Notes under the pieces: generated by a model
What the model was told of the DNA's origin: nothing
Databases searched by the model: none
The model's input: only the letters and a program-made list of their open reading frames with translations
Shown here: positions 1-6,585 of the stretch, piece after piece
Position numbering within the stretch: the first letter of the stretch is position 1
How the letters are laid out: each line of letters begins with the position of its first letter
From: Candidatus Faecivivens stercorigallinarum
GTDB taxonomy: Bacteria > Bacillota > Clostridia > Oscillospirales > Ruminococcaceae
Assembly: GCA_018715465.1 (NCBI GenBank)
Contig: DVLN01000195.1
Location: 1 to 15,223 of the forward strand
Direction of reading: 5' to 3'
Length of the DNA: 15,223 nt
Program-made: the position numbers and the translations under genes

Positions 1-171
1 TTGGCTTAGATTTTGTATAGCCTATTGCTATTTTTTAACCGGCGTGATATCCTTGTGGTGTAAGAAAACTTCGCCAGTTGGGGCGGGTGTTTTGATTTAT
101 ACGAGAATGTTTGCGGGGGTTTATTTAGAAAATTATCTAAATAACACCGCTGACGGGGAGGATGCAGACAG
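1..171 (+). other. Upstream region of the ABC exporter operon
   Basis: No convincing gene lies in these bases. An AT-rich inverted repeat sits just ahead of the ABC ATPase: TTATTTAG at 121-128 and CTAAATAA at 137-144, with an 8-base loop. The segment GGTGTT at 86-91 is complementary to AACACC at 143-148, so two alternative foldings are possible. A GGGGAGG-like ribosome binding site lies at about 155-161, some 10 bases before the ATG at 172. I found no well-spaced -35/-10 pair, so the promoter may lie further upstream, outside the window, or the ABC genes may be part of a longer operon. The repeat could be an operator; this is a guess. Confidence 0.35.
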
Positions 172-921
172 ATGCTTACAATCAGTCATTTTTCAAAGAC
201 TTATACCGGCGGCAAGCGGGCGGTTGACGACCTTTCTTTGACTGTCCAACCGGGCGAAATGATGGGATTTATCGGCCATAACGGGGCGGGTAAGACAACG
301 ACCCTGCGTTGTGTTGCCGGTATACTGGACTTTACCGAAGGAGAGATCACAATTGACGGACACAGCATCCGTACTGAACCGGTTGCTGCCAAATCGGTGA
401 CAGCCTTTTTGCCGGATAATCCCGATCTGTATGATTTTCTAAAGGGAATAGATTATCTGTCATTTATCGCCGATATATACGGGATAGACCGGGTAACAAG
501 AAAGGAACGAATCGGCCGGTATGGCGATGCTTTTGGGCTGACGACCGCCCTGGGCAGTGCCATCGGAGGCTATTCTCACGGTATGAAACAGAAATTGGCG
601 CTGATCAGTGCTTTTATGCGCGCTCCCAGGCTGTTGGTGTTGGATGAGCCATTTGTCGGACTGGACCCGGAAGCCGCTTATGCCGTCAAAGGATTTCTGC
701 GGGAATTGTGCAATCAGGGAGGCGCGGTGCTGTTTTCGACCCATGTATTGGAGGTGGCGGAAAAACTGTGCGACCGGATCGCAATTATCCGTCAGGGAAA
801 ACTGGTGGAATGCGGCGACACCGAAACGGTAGTCGGTAACTCCAACCTGGAAAGTGTTTTTCTGGAGCTGGAACGCGGCGCTGCCGCAGATAAGCCGGAG
901 GAGGCGGAAGAGCATGCGTAA
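172..921 (+). CDS. ABC transporter ATP-binding protein
   Basis: This 249-residue protein is the nucleotide-binding subunit of an ABC exporter and powers transport by ATP hydrolysis on the inner face of the membrane. All core motifs are visible: Walker A GHNGAGKT (residues 35-42), signature YSHGMKQKL (about 134-142), Walker B LLVLDEP with catalytic Glu159 (about 154-160), D-loop GLDP, and switch His191 in STHVLE. The Q-loop region reads LPDNPDLYDFL, without the usual glutamine, as in several ABC-2-type exporters of Firmicutes. A GGGGAGG site about 10 bases upstream supports the ATG at 172. The stop codon overlaps the start of the permease by 8 bases, so the two are almost certainly translationally coupled. 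The substrate cannot be deduced; lipids, peptides or antimicrobials are typical for this class. Confidence 0.93.
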   Translation: MLTISHFSKTYTGGKRAVDDLSLTVQPGEMMGFIGHNGAGKTTTLRCVAGILDFTEGEITIDGHSIRTEPVAAKSVTAFLPDNPDLYDFLKGIDYLSFIADIYGIDRVTRKERIGRYGDAFGLTTALGSAIGGYSHGMKQKLALISAFMRAPRLLVLDEPFVGLDPEAAYAVKGFLRELCNQGGAVLFSTHVLEVAEKLCDRIAIIRQGKLVECGDTETVVGNSNLESVFLELERGAAADKPEEAEEHA

Positions 922-2497
922 ACTGTGGGTGCTGATCAAAATAAACCTGCGGGCGCTGTTGAGTGCACTTAAGCTGGGCAGCGGCAAAAAAGCCAAAGCA
1001 ACTGGTGCCGGTGCACTGGTTCTGCTCGGGGTACTGGCCGTCTATATTGCCGGTGTTTACAGTTTTACCTTTGCACTTCAGCTTGGAGAGCTTGGAATGC
1101 TGGAATATCTGATTCCGATGATGGCGATTATGGGCTGTCTGATGTCGGTGCTTATGACGGCGCAGGCGGCGAGTGGTTTTATCTTTTCCGGCCGGGATAC
1201 CGATTTGATGCTGTCGCTGCCAGTGAGTGCGTTTTCGGTGATGCTCTCCCGGATCACAGCACTGTATATTGAAAATCTGGCGTTTATTGGCCTGTTTATG
1301 CTGACGTCAGGGGTTGCCGGTGCGATCAATGGCCTGGGCGGATTTGGTTATTATCTTTCTCTGGTCATTGGTACATTGCTGCTGACCTTCCTGACAACTA
1401 TGCTGACAATGGTAATTGCTTTTGTCGCGGCATTTGTTACATCGCGCTTTCCTCATCACGCGGTTTTCAGTACGATCGTATGTTTTGCTTTTTTGCTGCT
1501 GATTATGGTCGGCTCTTTCCAGATCAGCAATGTCGGAAGCCTGCTGCTGACCAATAAGGAAAAGTTTGACAATATCCTTTATAGAGTGCTTTTGCCGTTT
1601 GGATTGCTGAAAAGCGGACTGAACGGCGATCTGCTGGCACTGCTGCTGCTGGCAGCCGTTTGTGTCATCCCTTTTCTGCTGCTGGTGTGGCTCTTTTCCA
1701 GCCGGTATAAACAGGTGCTGTCGGCGCTGGCTTCCCGGATTGTCCGCAATGATTACCGTTTGGGAACGCTGTCTGCCCGCAGTCAGTTTTCGGCGCTCTT
1801 TTCACGGGAGGTTAAACGCTACTTTGGAACCAGCATCTATCTGTTTAACACCGGATTTGGCGCGGTTTTGCTGCTGGCGGGAGCGATCTATGCTGTATTT
1901 ATGTATAAAAAAGTGCAGCCGTATTTGCAGCTGATGGGTGGGATGCAGACAGTTATCCCTATTGCAGCTGTTGTTCTGGGATTTATTGTTGCAACAATCA
2001 ATACGACTTGTGTCTCAATCTCGCTGGAGGGAAAAACGTTCTGGATTATTAAGGAGGCGCCAATTCAGCCGGAGGCGTATTTCGGCGCAAAGGTGCTGCT
2101 CAATCTGCTGATCTCCTGGCCGGCGACGCTGGTTTCCTGTCTGATTCTGGGGATTGCCTACCGCCCGGCAGTCTGGACAGTCGTTTCACTGATTGCGGCT
2201 TTGCTGGCGCTGGGCTTGCTGATTGCGTTGGCGGGGCTTTGGATTAACCTGTTTTTCCCGAAAATGGATGCACCCAATGACACGGTTGTGGTTAAACAGT
2301 CTGCTTCGGCCTTTATTGGAGTGTTTGGCGGATGGGTGCCGCTTGGACTGGCAAGTTTGGGATATATTCCTGCTGAAAAGGTAATGGGTTTTGAAAGCTA
2401 CGCACTGATCTGTACGGCAGTTTTTCTCGGCTGTTCAGTTGGGCTGTGGCTGTGGCTTAAAAATAGCGGAATTCGCAGGCTATCGTCAATTTGTTGA
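914..2497 (+). CDS. ABC exporter permease (large polytopic membrane subunit)
   Basis: This 527-residue protein is very hydrophobic, with roughly ten to twelve predicted membrane segments, and is the membrane partner of the ATPase just upstream. I chose the ATG at 914 (MRKLWVLIKINLRALL), which overlaps the ATPase stop by 8 bases and follows a GGAGGAGGCGGAAGAG purine tract; an in-frame ATG at 854 lies deep inside the ATPase gene and is unlikely. The segment FSGRDTDLMLSLPVSAFSVMLSRI (given here only as a landmark, about residues 90-113) resembles a conserved stretch of Firmicute ABC-2-like exporter permeases of about 530-560 residues. Both halves are membrane-rich, with a basic cytoplasmic stretch around SRYKQVLSALASRIVRNDYR in the middle. 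No substrate-binding protein is encoded nearby, which fits export. No clear terminator follows. Confidence 0.88.
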   Translation: MRKLWVLIKINLRALLSALKLGSGKKAKATGAGALVLLGVLAVYIAGVYSFTFALQLGELGMLEYLIPMMAIMGCLMSVLMTAQAASGFIFSGRDTDLMLSLPVSAFSVMLSRITALYIENLAFIGLFMLTSGVAGAINGLGGFGYYLSLVIGTLLLTFLTTMLTMVIAFVAAFVTSRFPHHAVFSTIVCFAFLLLIMVGSFQISNVGSLLLTNKEKFDNILYRVLLPFGLLKSGLNGDLLALLLLAAVCVIPFLLLVWLFSSRYKQVLSALASRIVRNDYRLGTLSARSQFSALFSREVKRYFGTSIYLFNTGFGAVLLLAGAIYAVFMYKKVQPYLQLMGGMQTVIPIAAVVLGFIVATINTTCVSISLEGKTFWIIKEAPIQPEAYFGAKVLLNLLISWPATLVSCLILGIAYRPAVWTVVSLIAALLALGLLIALAGLWINLFFPKMDAPNDTVVVKQSASAFIGVFGGWVPLGLASLGYIPAEKVMGFESYALICTAVFLGCSVGLWLWLKNSGIRRLSSIC

Positions 2498-2544
2498 ATA
2501 TATATCCGAAAAATCAGATATTTTGTAGAATGATATCTTTGCTA

Positions 2545-2573
2545 TCGACTTTTCATACAAGATATGGTATAAT
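2545..2573 (+). promoter_or_regulatory. Sigma-A-type promoter with extended -10
   Basis: A perfect -10 box TATAAT lies at 2568-2573, preceded by TGG to give an extended -10 (TGGTATAAT at 2565-2573). Seventeen bases upstream is TCGACT (2545-2550), matching four of six -35 positions. Transcription should start near G2580, leaving a leader of about 140 bases before the secreted protein. This is one of the clearest promoters in the window. Confidence 0.8.
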
Positions 2574-2579
2574 TTATTT

Positions 2580-2719
2580 GGGAGAGACGACGGAACGCGG
2601 GTGGATGTAATACACATAGTTTTTTCCATCCTTTCACCTTCCGTTTATTCCCAGTTCATCTGTCCGTGGTATCATAAGAACAGATGAAAAAGCCAATCAA
2701 TGGGAAAGGAGCAGAAATC
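2580..2719 (+). promoter_or_regulatory. Structured 5' leader, possible cis-regulatory RNA
   Basis: From the predicted start site the RNA can fold into a long interrupted hairpin: GGGA 2580-2583 with TCCC 2649-2652, CGGAA 2591-2595 with TTCCG 2639-2643, GGTG 2600-2603 with CACC 2635-2638, and GATG 2604-2607 with CATC 2627-2630. A second, perfect 9-bp hairpin follows: TTCATCTGT 2655-2663 with ACAGATGAA 2680-2688. In addition TCCTTTC at 2629-2635, in the 3' arm of the first hairpin, is exactly complementary to GAAAGGA at 2704-2710, which contains the ribosome binding site. TTCCC at 2648-2652 can likewise pair with GGGAA at 2702-2706. Mutually exclusive foldings of this type are typical of translational control, but I do not recognise a known riboswitch class. 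Confidence 0.5.
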
Positions 2720-3166
2720 ATGAAACGCAGACTTGCAGCCGCAATTTTAACTGCCACTGTTACTGCTGGTGCAGTGACCCTGCCCGCGGCTGCCGAATGG
2801 GACAGAGGAGAGCAGGATACTACGGCCTGCGTTGAAACTGTCGGCACGCCGCAGGGAACTGGCTGGCAACAGATCGGCGGCGTTTGGTATCTGATCACCA
2901 AGGAAGGAAATTATTACCAGGGCTGGCATCGTGAAAAGGGGCAATGGTACTTTTTGAACAACCGCGGTGCGATGGTAACCGGTTGGGTAGAGATTGACGG
3001 ACGTGTGTATTGTTTTGGTGCTGACGGCGTGATGATGACCGGGACGGCTTGTTCCGGCGACCAGTGCTACCAGCTTGGGCTGGACGGCGCGGTAGTGGGA
3101 GAGGAGGTCCCCGCGGTCTCGCAGATCTATATTACGATCGCAGGCATCGTTCGCGCAGTTGCCTGA
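2720..3166 (+). CDS. Small secreted protein of cell-wall-binding repeats
   Basis: The 148-residue product begins with a classical signal peptide: basic MKRR, a hydrophobic stretch to about residue 22, and an AAA|EW cleavage site near residue 25. The mature part consists mainly of choline/cell-wall-binding type repeats of about 20 residues: GWQQIGGVWYLITKEGNYYQ (48-67), GWHREKGQWYFLNNRGAMVT (68-87), GWVEIDGRVYCFGADGVMMT (88-107), and a degenerate fourth copy (108-127) that has lost its aromatic residues and carries two cysteines. No enzymatic domain is present; the tail SQIYITIAGIVRAVA is hydrophobic and unassigned. The ATG at 2720 is chosen because AAAGGAG (2705-2711) sits 8 bases ahead; the in-frame ATG at 2684 lies inside a leader hairpin. 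It probably binds the cell surface as an adaptor or blocker, but its role is unknown. Confidence 0.85.
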   Translation: MKRRLAAAILTATVTAGAVTLPAAAEWDRGEQDTTACVETVGTPQGTGWQQIGGVWYLITKEGNYYQGWHREKGQWYFLNNRGAMVTGWVEIDGRVYCFGADGVMMTGTACSGDQCYQLGLDGAVVGEEVPAVSQIYITIAGIVRAVA

Positions 3167-3185
3167 TTGTTTAAAATAGGGAAAT

Positions 3186-3228
3186 AAAAGGGAGAGGCCT
3201 GTGTAGTTCACAGGTGCCTCTCCTTTTT
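3186..3228. terminator. Bidirectional intrinsic terminator
   Basis: GGAGAGG-CCTGTG (3191-3203) pairs with CACAGG-TG-CCTCTCC (3209-3223) around a TAGTT loop, followed by TTTTT (3224-3228). On the opposite strand the hairpin is followed by CTTTTATTT. It sits between convergent genes (the secreted protein and the exporter operon) and should stop transcription from both sides. Confidence 0.9.
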
Positions 3229-3234
3229 CATTGG

Positions 3235-3687
3235 TTATGGTTTGGATCTTCGGGCAATTGAAAACAGTTTCTGCGGAAGCTCAAATACGAAGATAATGCC
3301 AAGGACAATGGCAATCGCGTCCTGTAAGGCAGCTGTGCCCCGCTGGATTGCCCCGTCCATGTTTTCCATGACCAGCTCGTAGATGGTCCAGTAGATGCCC
3401 ACGCCGGGAACCAGAGGAAAAAGCCCGGATACCATAAAGATGGTGACCGGACAGCGTTCCCGTACCGCGCACAGCCGGGAGAGGATGATCACCAGTACCG
3501 TTGCCAGAAAAGCGGCGAGCATCCGATTGCTTCCTGCCTGTGAAACCAGCCGGTAGACCAGCCAGCCAGCGGCACCGATTGCACCGCACCAGGGGTAGTA
3601 TCGTCCAGGGACGCTGAACAGCAGCGCAAAAGCTATTGTTCCGATAAAGGCCATGATACATTCTTTGAGCAGTACCAATTGATCCAC
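3235..3687 (-). CDS. Threonine/serine exporter family, small subunit (YjjB / ThrE C-terminal half-like)
   Basis: This protein of up to 150 residues has about four to five membrane segments. It matches the short half of the split threonine/serine exporter family (ThrE_2, formerly DUF3815), with the family-like stretches FALLFSVPGRYYPWCGAIGA (about 20-39) and VSGLFPLVPGVGIYWTIYEL (about 86-105). It acts in the cytoplasmic membrane together with the larger subunit encoded immediately upstream, whose stop is only 7 bases away. The start is uncertain: the longest reading begins with GTG at 3687, which has no room for a ribosome binding site, whereas AGAGGTGG just upstream would serve a TTG at 3678 well; an ATG also exists at 3654. 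The terminator at 3191-3228 follows. In other bacteria YjjPB can move other small acids, so amino-acid specificity is family inference. Confidence 0.85.
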   Translation of the reverse strand: MDQLVLLKECIMAFIGTIAFALLFSVPGRYYPWCGAIGAAGWLVYRLVSQAGSNRMLAAFLATVLVIILSRLCAVRERCPVTIFMVSGLFPLVPGVGIYWTIYELVMENMDGAIQRGTAALQDAIAIVLGIIFVFELPQKLFSIARRSKP

Positions 3688-3694
3688 CTCTGTT

Positions 3695-4561
3695 CTATAT
3701 CATACCACCGGTGAGCGTATGAATGACCGAGATCATCACACCGACCCCCAGTGCGACTGAAAAAATAACCAGCAAAGCATCCAGCATCCGAACTGATCCT
3801 GAGATATAATCTCCGTTGCCGAGGTCGCGAATTCCAATGGTAAAGGCGAGTCCTGGCACCAGCGGGATGATCGAACCACCGATAATTGTATCCAGATTCT
3901 GCCCCAGTCCCAGTTTCCAGAGCAGTACCGCACACCCTGCAACAAAACAACCGGACAGGATGTTCAGGACGATTTTAGACATTGGCCGGTTGAGCGGGAA
4001 AAGCAGCAGCAGATACAGCAGTCCGCCCACCAGAAAAGCTGTTAATGCATCCTGGGTCGCGCCGCCAAATAAAACGCAGAAAGAGCCGCTGCCGATTGCC
4101 GAGCAGAGGACTTTCTGCCATTTTTTCTTTTCCGGCATCTGGCGAATCTGCTCAAGGATGGAACGCGCTTCATATACTGTATGTCTGCCCTCGGAAATTT
4201 CCCGTGACAGCTGGTTGACTGCCGCGACTCGATCGAGATGGGAAGAGGAGATCGGGATGTGCTGCACCCGTGCATACGATCCCTCCCGGTCAGAACCGGC
4301 AGTCAGAAAGATTCCGTTGCTCAGAATAAACGCATTTTCCGAGTGGATACCGTATGCCCGCAAAATGCGGTGAATGGTATCCTCTACCCGAAACAACTCG
4401 GCTCCACTCTCCAACAGGATATGCCCCGCATACAGCGCCAGATCACAGACATCCTGGTCCCGCACCCCGTGTCCGCGGAAAACTGTCTTTTCCGGGCTGG
4501 GGGAAGCAGGTGGGACAGAGGAAGCCTGTTTTCTTCCCAAGTATTTTGACAGCAATGCCAT
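3695..4561 (-). CDS. Threonine/serine exporter family, large subunit (YjjP / ThrE N-terminal half-like)
   Basis: This 288-residue protein matches the ThrE_1 (formerly DUF1212) half of the threonine/serine exporter family. A soluble N-terminal half contains the family motif ESGAELFRVEDT (residues 51-62), and the C-terminal half has about five membrane segments with VPGLAFTIGIRDLGNGDYIS (235-254), another hallmark. The first 30 residues are a Pro/Ser-rich extension and may be disordered. The ATG at 4561 lies one base after the stop of the glycosidase (TAAAATG), with AGGAGG (4574-4579) inside the upstream gene serving as ribosome binding site, so translation is probably coupled. With its short partner downstream it forms a two-component exporter of Thr and Ser. 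It is notable that it is expressed from the same operon as a glycosidase. Confidence 0.9.
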   Translation of the reverse strand: MALLSKYLGRKQASSVPPASPSPEKTVFRGHGVRDQDVCDLALYAGHILLESGAELFRVEDTIHRILRAYGIHSENAFILSNGIFLTAGSDREGSYARVQHIPISSSHLDRVAAVNQLSREISEGRHTVYEARSILEQIRQMPEKKKWQKVLCSAIGSGSFCVLFGGATQDALTAFLVGGLLYLLLLFPLNRPMSKIVLNILSGCFVAGCAVLLWKLGLGQNLDTIIGGSIIPLVPGLAFTIGIRDLGNGDYISGSVRMLDALLVIFSVALGVGVMISVIHTLTGGMI

Positions 4562-4562
4562 T

Positions 4563-6446
4563 TTACAGCAGTTCCTCCTGTATATTCCAGCTCTTTTCCG
4601 GCAGATTGATCTGTACGGTTATGCGTCGTTTTCCATCCGAGAAGACAGTTTGCTGCTGGTTCCCCTGTTTGTCCAGCAGCCGGTGGGAAACCATTTCCAT
4701 TTTGGCCACCTTTCTTTGCAATTCAGAGACAATGCGCCACCGGCGGACGTCCTCTTCTGTCTGGTCGCCGGCAGTTATCGAGAAAGCACCATCCATTCCA
4801 GGATAGGCAGGGTCCCGTCGAATATACGCTGCGCCGCCGTTCAGCAGCGCATACAGCATATAGTCTTCTCCGTCCGGGTGGTTCTCCATCGGCCAGGGGA
4901 TGATCAGGCAATCATGGTAGACCAGATTATAGAGGGGGACCGGAATACCTTTTCGGGGCGAACCGGGCCGTTCCATCATAAATGAATAGGGGGCATAATG
5001 GCAGAATACCAGCTGAGGGATTGACCAGTCAGCCGCCTCTTCGGATGAAGGCAGAATTCCATTGGCGTTAAGCCAAGCAAAACAAGACAGCCGGTAGTCA
5101 AGACATTCGCTTCGGGTCATTGGATGGGCGGGATTTGCACATTCATCCGGTTCGTTGCAGGTAAATACATCAAGATAACTGCAATCGGGTCGAATATCTT
5201 CTGCAAATAATTTATCGAAATTCCGGCGGACAAAATGAGGTGCCTGGGACGCGCAGAGGTAGTCCTGTGGGCCGCCCGCCCACAACGCCATCGAAAAGAT
5301 GCTGCCGTCGGGTGCTTGAACCGACAGGGCAGGATCATAAGAAGGTGCCGAATGGTAAAAATCGCGGTACTGGTCGTGCAATCCGTACAGATAACCGCAG
5401 TTGTGTACTGTCTGCTGGAGGCCTCTCAGTCCGTCCCAGCCGCCCGCTTCCTGGCATGCGGGCAGGTAGTCGGGGTGGCAGTTGTCATATCCAGGTTGTC
5501 CCCAGCCGTCCAGGTGGAGATACAGCCGGTCAACGCCCAGCTGGTGATATCGTGCAATTTCTTTCGCCCGGACAGAAAAGGGAGTCAGATGGTTGTTTTT
5601 TTCAGGAGCGGCGGGGTCAAAAAAGTCGCTCTTTGGGTCAACATGGGTCTTAATTCCAGTATGGACAAATCCGGCTCCGATAAGACTGTCGACTTTTGGA
5701 TTGGCGGCCGCCTTTTCCGACAGTGTCCGCAAAAGCCCTATTTCACGGGCATACTGGCGATAGATTTTGGCAAGCTGGGTATAATCGCAGTCCTGCCGGA
5801 AGGAGTACCGTACTTTGCGTACACCTGTCATCTTTCCCAGAACAGGCAGCCAGTAAAAGGCCAGCCGCGTTCCGCCGCCTGCCGGATGCAGGCAGCTGTA
5901 CCCTGCGTCGGCGGGAGTCTGGCAGATCGCAATATAGCCGTCGTTCTCTTTTACCTGTCCAAACCATGGCATGTAAGCTGCTGCGCTTTCCAGCTGTCCA
6001 TTAAACGGCAGTTTTTCAAACGATACTGGCCAGCCGTTTGGAATCATCAGTCCCTGCTGAAGGGTGAGCAGGGAATACCACCGGCTGTCTGTCTGATCAA
6101 AAATGGCGCTGCCCGGCCAACAGACCTGTCGGATATTCTTTGTCTGCTTGGACAGCGGAATCCATTCGGCCAGCAGCTGGCCTTCCTTTTGCAGCAGGAG
6201 CCGGAGCTCAAAAGAGAGGGGCTCACAATTGGTATACCGGATGCGAATACCGGTGGCTATACCCGTTTCCATCCGCTCTATTTTGGGTTGTGCCATCTCA
6301 CCAAAAGACAGAGTGGTGTCATCGGTCAGAATACTGCCGCCTTCAAATTGCCATTCGGTATCATCTATGGTAATGGTAAAGCTTCCGTCGGAAAATGCGG
6401 TAAGGGTCTGGTTGTCCAGACAGATTTGCATGCTGTTTTTTGTCAT
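4563..6446 (-). CDS. Intracellular glycoside hydrolase, GH129/GH101-like (DUF5696-type), candidate alpha-N-acetylgalactosaminidase
   Basis: The 627-residue protein has no signal peptide or membrane segment, so it should act in the cytoplasm. It has an N-terminal beta-sandwich-like part (about 1-225) and a catalytic barrel with conserved blocks: LYLHLDGWGQPGYDNCHPDY (308-327), YGLHDQYRDFY (354-364), LWAGGPQDYLCAS (388-400), YLDVFTCNEPDEC (424-436), HPMTRSEC (441-448), LPSSEEAADW (465-474) and IPVPLYNLVYHD (501-512). Asp426 and Glu469/470 are the likely nucleophile and acid/base, Asp313 a further active-site acid. The pattern resembles DUF5696 proteins and GH129, a family of intracellular enzymes that remove alpha-GalNAc from Ser/Thr; GH101 is related but secreted and much larger. 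The ATG at 6446 has AAAGGA (6457-6462) 10 bases upstream. It heads an operon with the Thr/Ser exporter. Other alpha-glycosidase activities cannot be excluded. Confidence 0.78.
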   Translation of the reverse strand: MTKNSMQICLDNQTLTAFSDGSFTITIDDTEWQFEGGSILTDDTTLSFGEMAQPKIERMETGIATGIRIRYTNCEPLSFELRLLLQKEGQLLAEWIPLSKQTKNIRQVCWPGSAIFDQTDSRWYSLLTLQQGLMIPNGWPVSFEKLPFNGQLESAAAYMPWFGQVKENDGYIAICQTPADAGYSCLHPAGGGTRLAFYWLPVLGKMTGVRKVRYSFRQDCDYTQLAKIYRQYAREIGLLRTLSEKAAANPKVDSLIGAGFVHTGIKTHVDPKSDFFDPAAPEKNNHLTPFSVRAKEIARYHQLGVDRLYLHLDGWGQPGYDNCHPDYLPACQEAGGWDGLRGLQQTVHNCGYLYGLHDQYRDFYHSAPSYDPALSVQAPDGSIFSMALWAGGPQDYLCASQAPHFVRRNFDKLFAEDIRPDCSYLDVFTCNEPDECANPAHPMTRSECLDYRLSCFAWLNANGILPSSEEAADWSIPQLVFCHYAPYSFMMERPGSPRKGIPVPLYNLVYHDCLIIPWPMENHPDGEDYMLYALLNGGAAYIRRDPAYPGMDGAFSITAGDQTEEDVRRWRIVSELQRKVAKMEMVSHRLLDKQGNQQQTVFSDGKRRITVQINLPEKSWNIQEELL

Positions 6447-6489
6447 CTAAATGGATTCCTTTCTGCAAACATTGTATCGTTCGGACATT

Positions 6490-6518
6490 ATTATAGCACA
6501 AAAAACAATTGCGGAAAA
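6490..6518 (-). promoter_or_regulatory. Promoter of the glycosidase-exporter operon
   Basis: Read on the minus strand, TATAAT lies at 6495-6490 and is preceded by TGC, giving an extended -10 TGCTATAAT (6498-6490). The -35 region at 17-base spacing is TTTTCC (6518-6513), a poor match, so the promoter probably relies on the extended -10 or on an activator. The start site should fall about 35 bases before the glycosidase ATG. Its -35 overlaps that of the divergent promoter. Confidence 0.65.
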
Positions 6519-6537
6519 CAGGCAGAAATGCTATAAT
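6509..6537 (+). promoter_or_regulatory. Promoter of the 2-hydroxyacid dehydrogenase gene
   Basis: TATAAT at 6532-6537 is preceded by TGC (extended -10 TGCTATAAT, 6529-6537). At 17-base spacing the -35 is TTGCGG (6509-6514), matching the TTG core. It is back-to-back with the operon promoter, and the two -35 hexamers overlap at 6513-6514. Confidence 0.7.
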
Positions 6538-6585
6538 CAAAATAATATCCATTCAGGGCAGAACAACAGAAAGGTGCGGTGCGGC

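Noticed and set aside
78..104. Possible promoter TTGGGG...TATACG ahead of the ABC exporter
   Set aside because: The spacing is 15 bases and both boxes are poor matches.
2516..2538. AGATAT/ATATCT inverted repeat after the ABC permease as a terminator
   Set aside because: The stem is short and AT-rich and is not followed by a proper T run.
3816..4549. Overlapping plus-strand frames opposite the exporter large subunit
   Set aside because: Their translations are compositionally odd (rich in Ser, Arg, Pro) and the exporter gene with its family motifs explains the region.
5235..6536. A 433-codon open frame on the plus strand, antisense to the glycosidase gene
   Set aside because: The minus-strand product has conserved glycosidase blocks throughout; the plus-strand reading has none and would run across both promoters.
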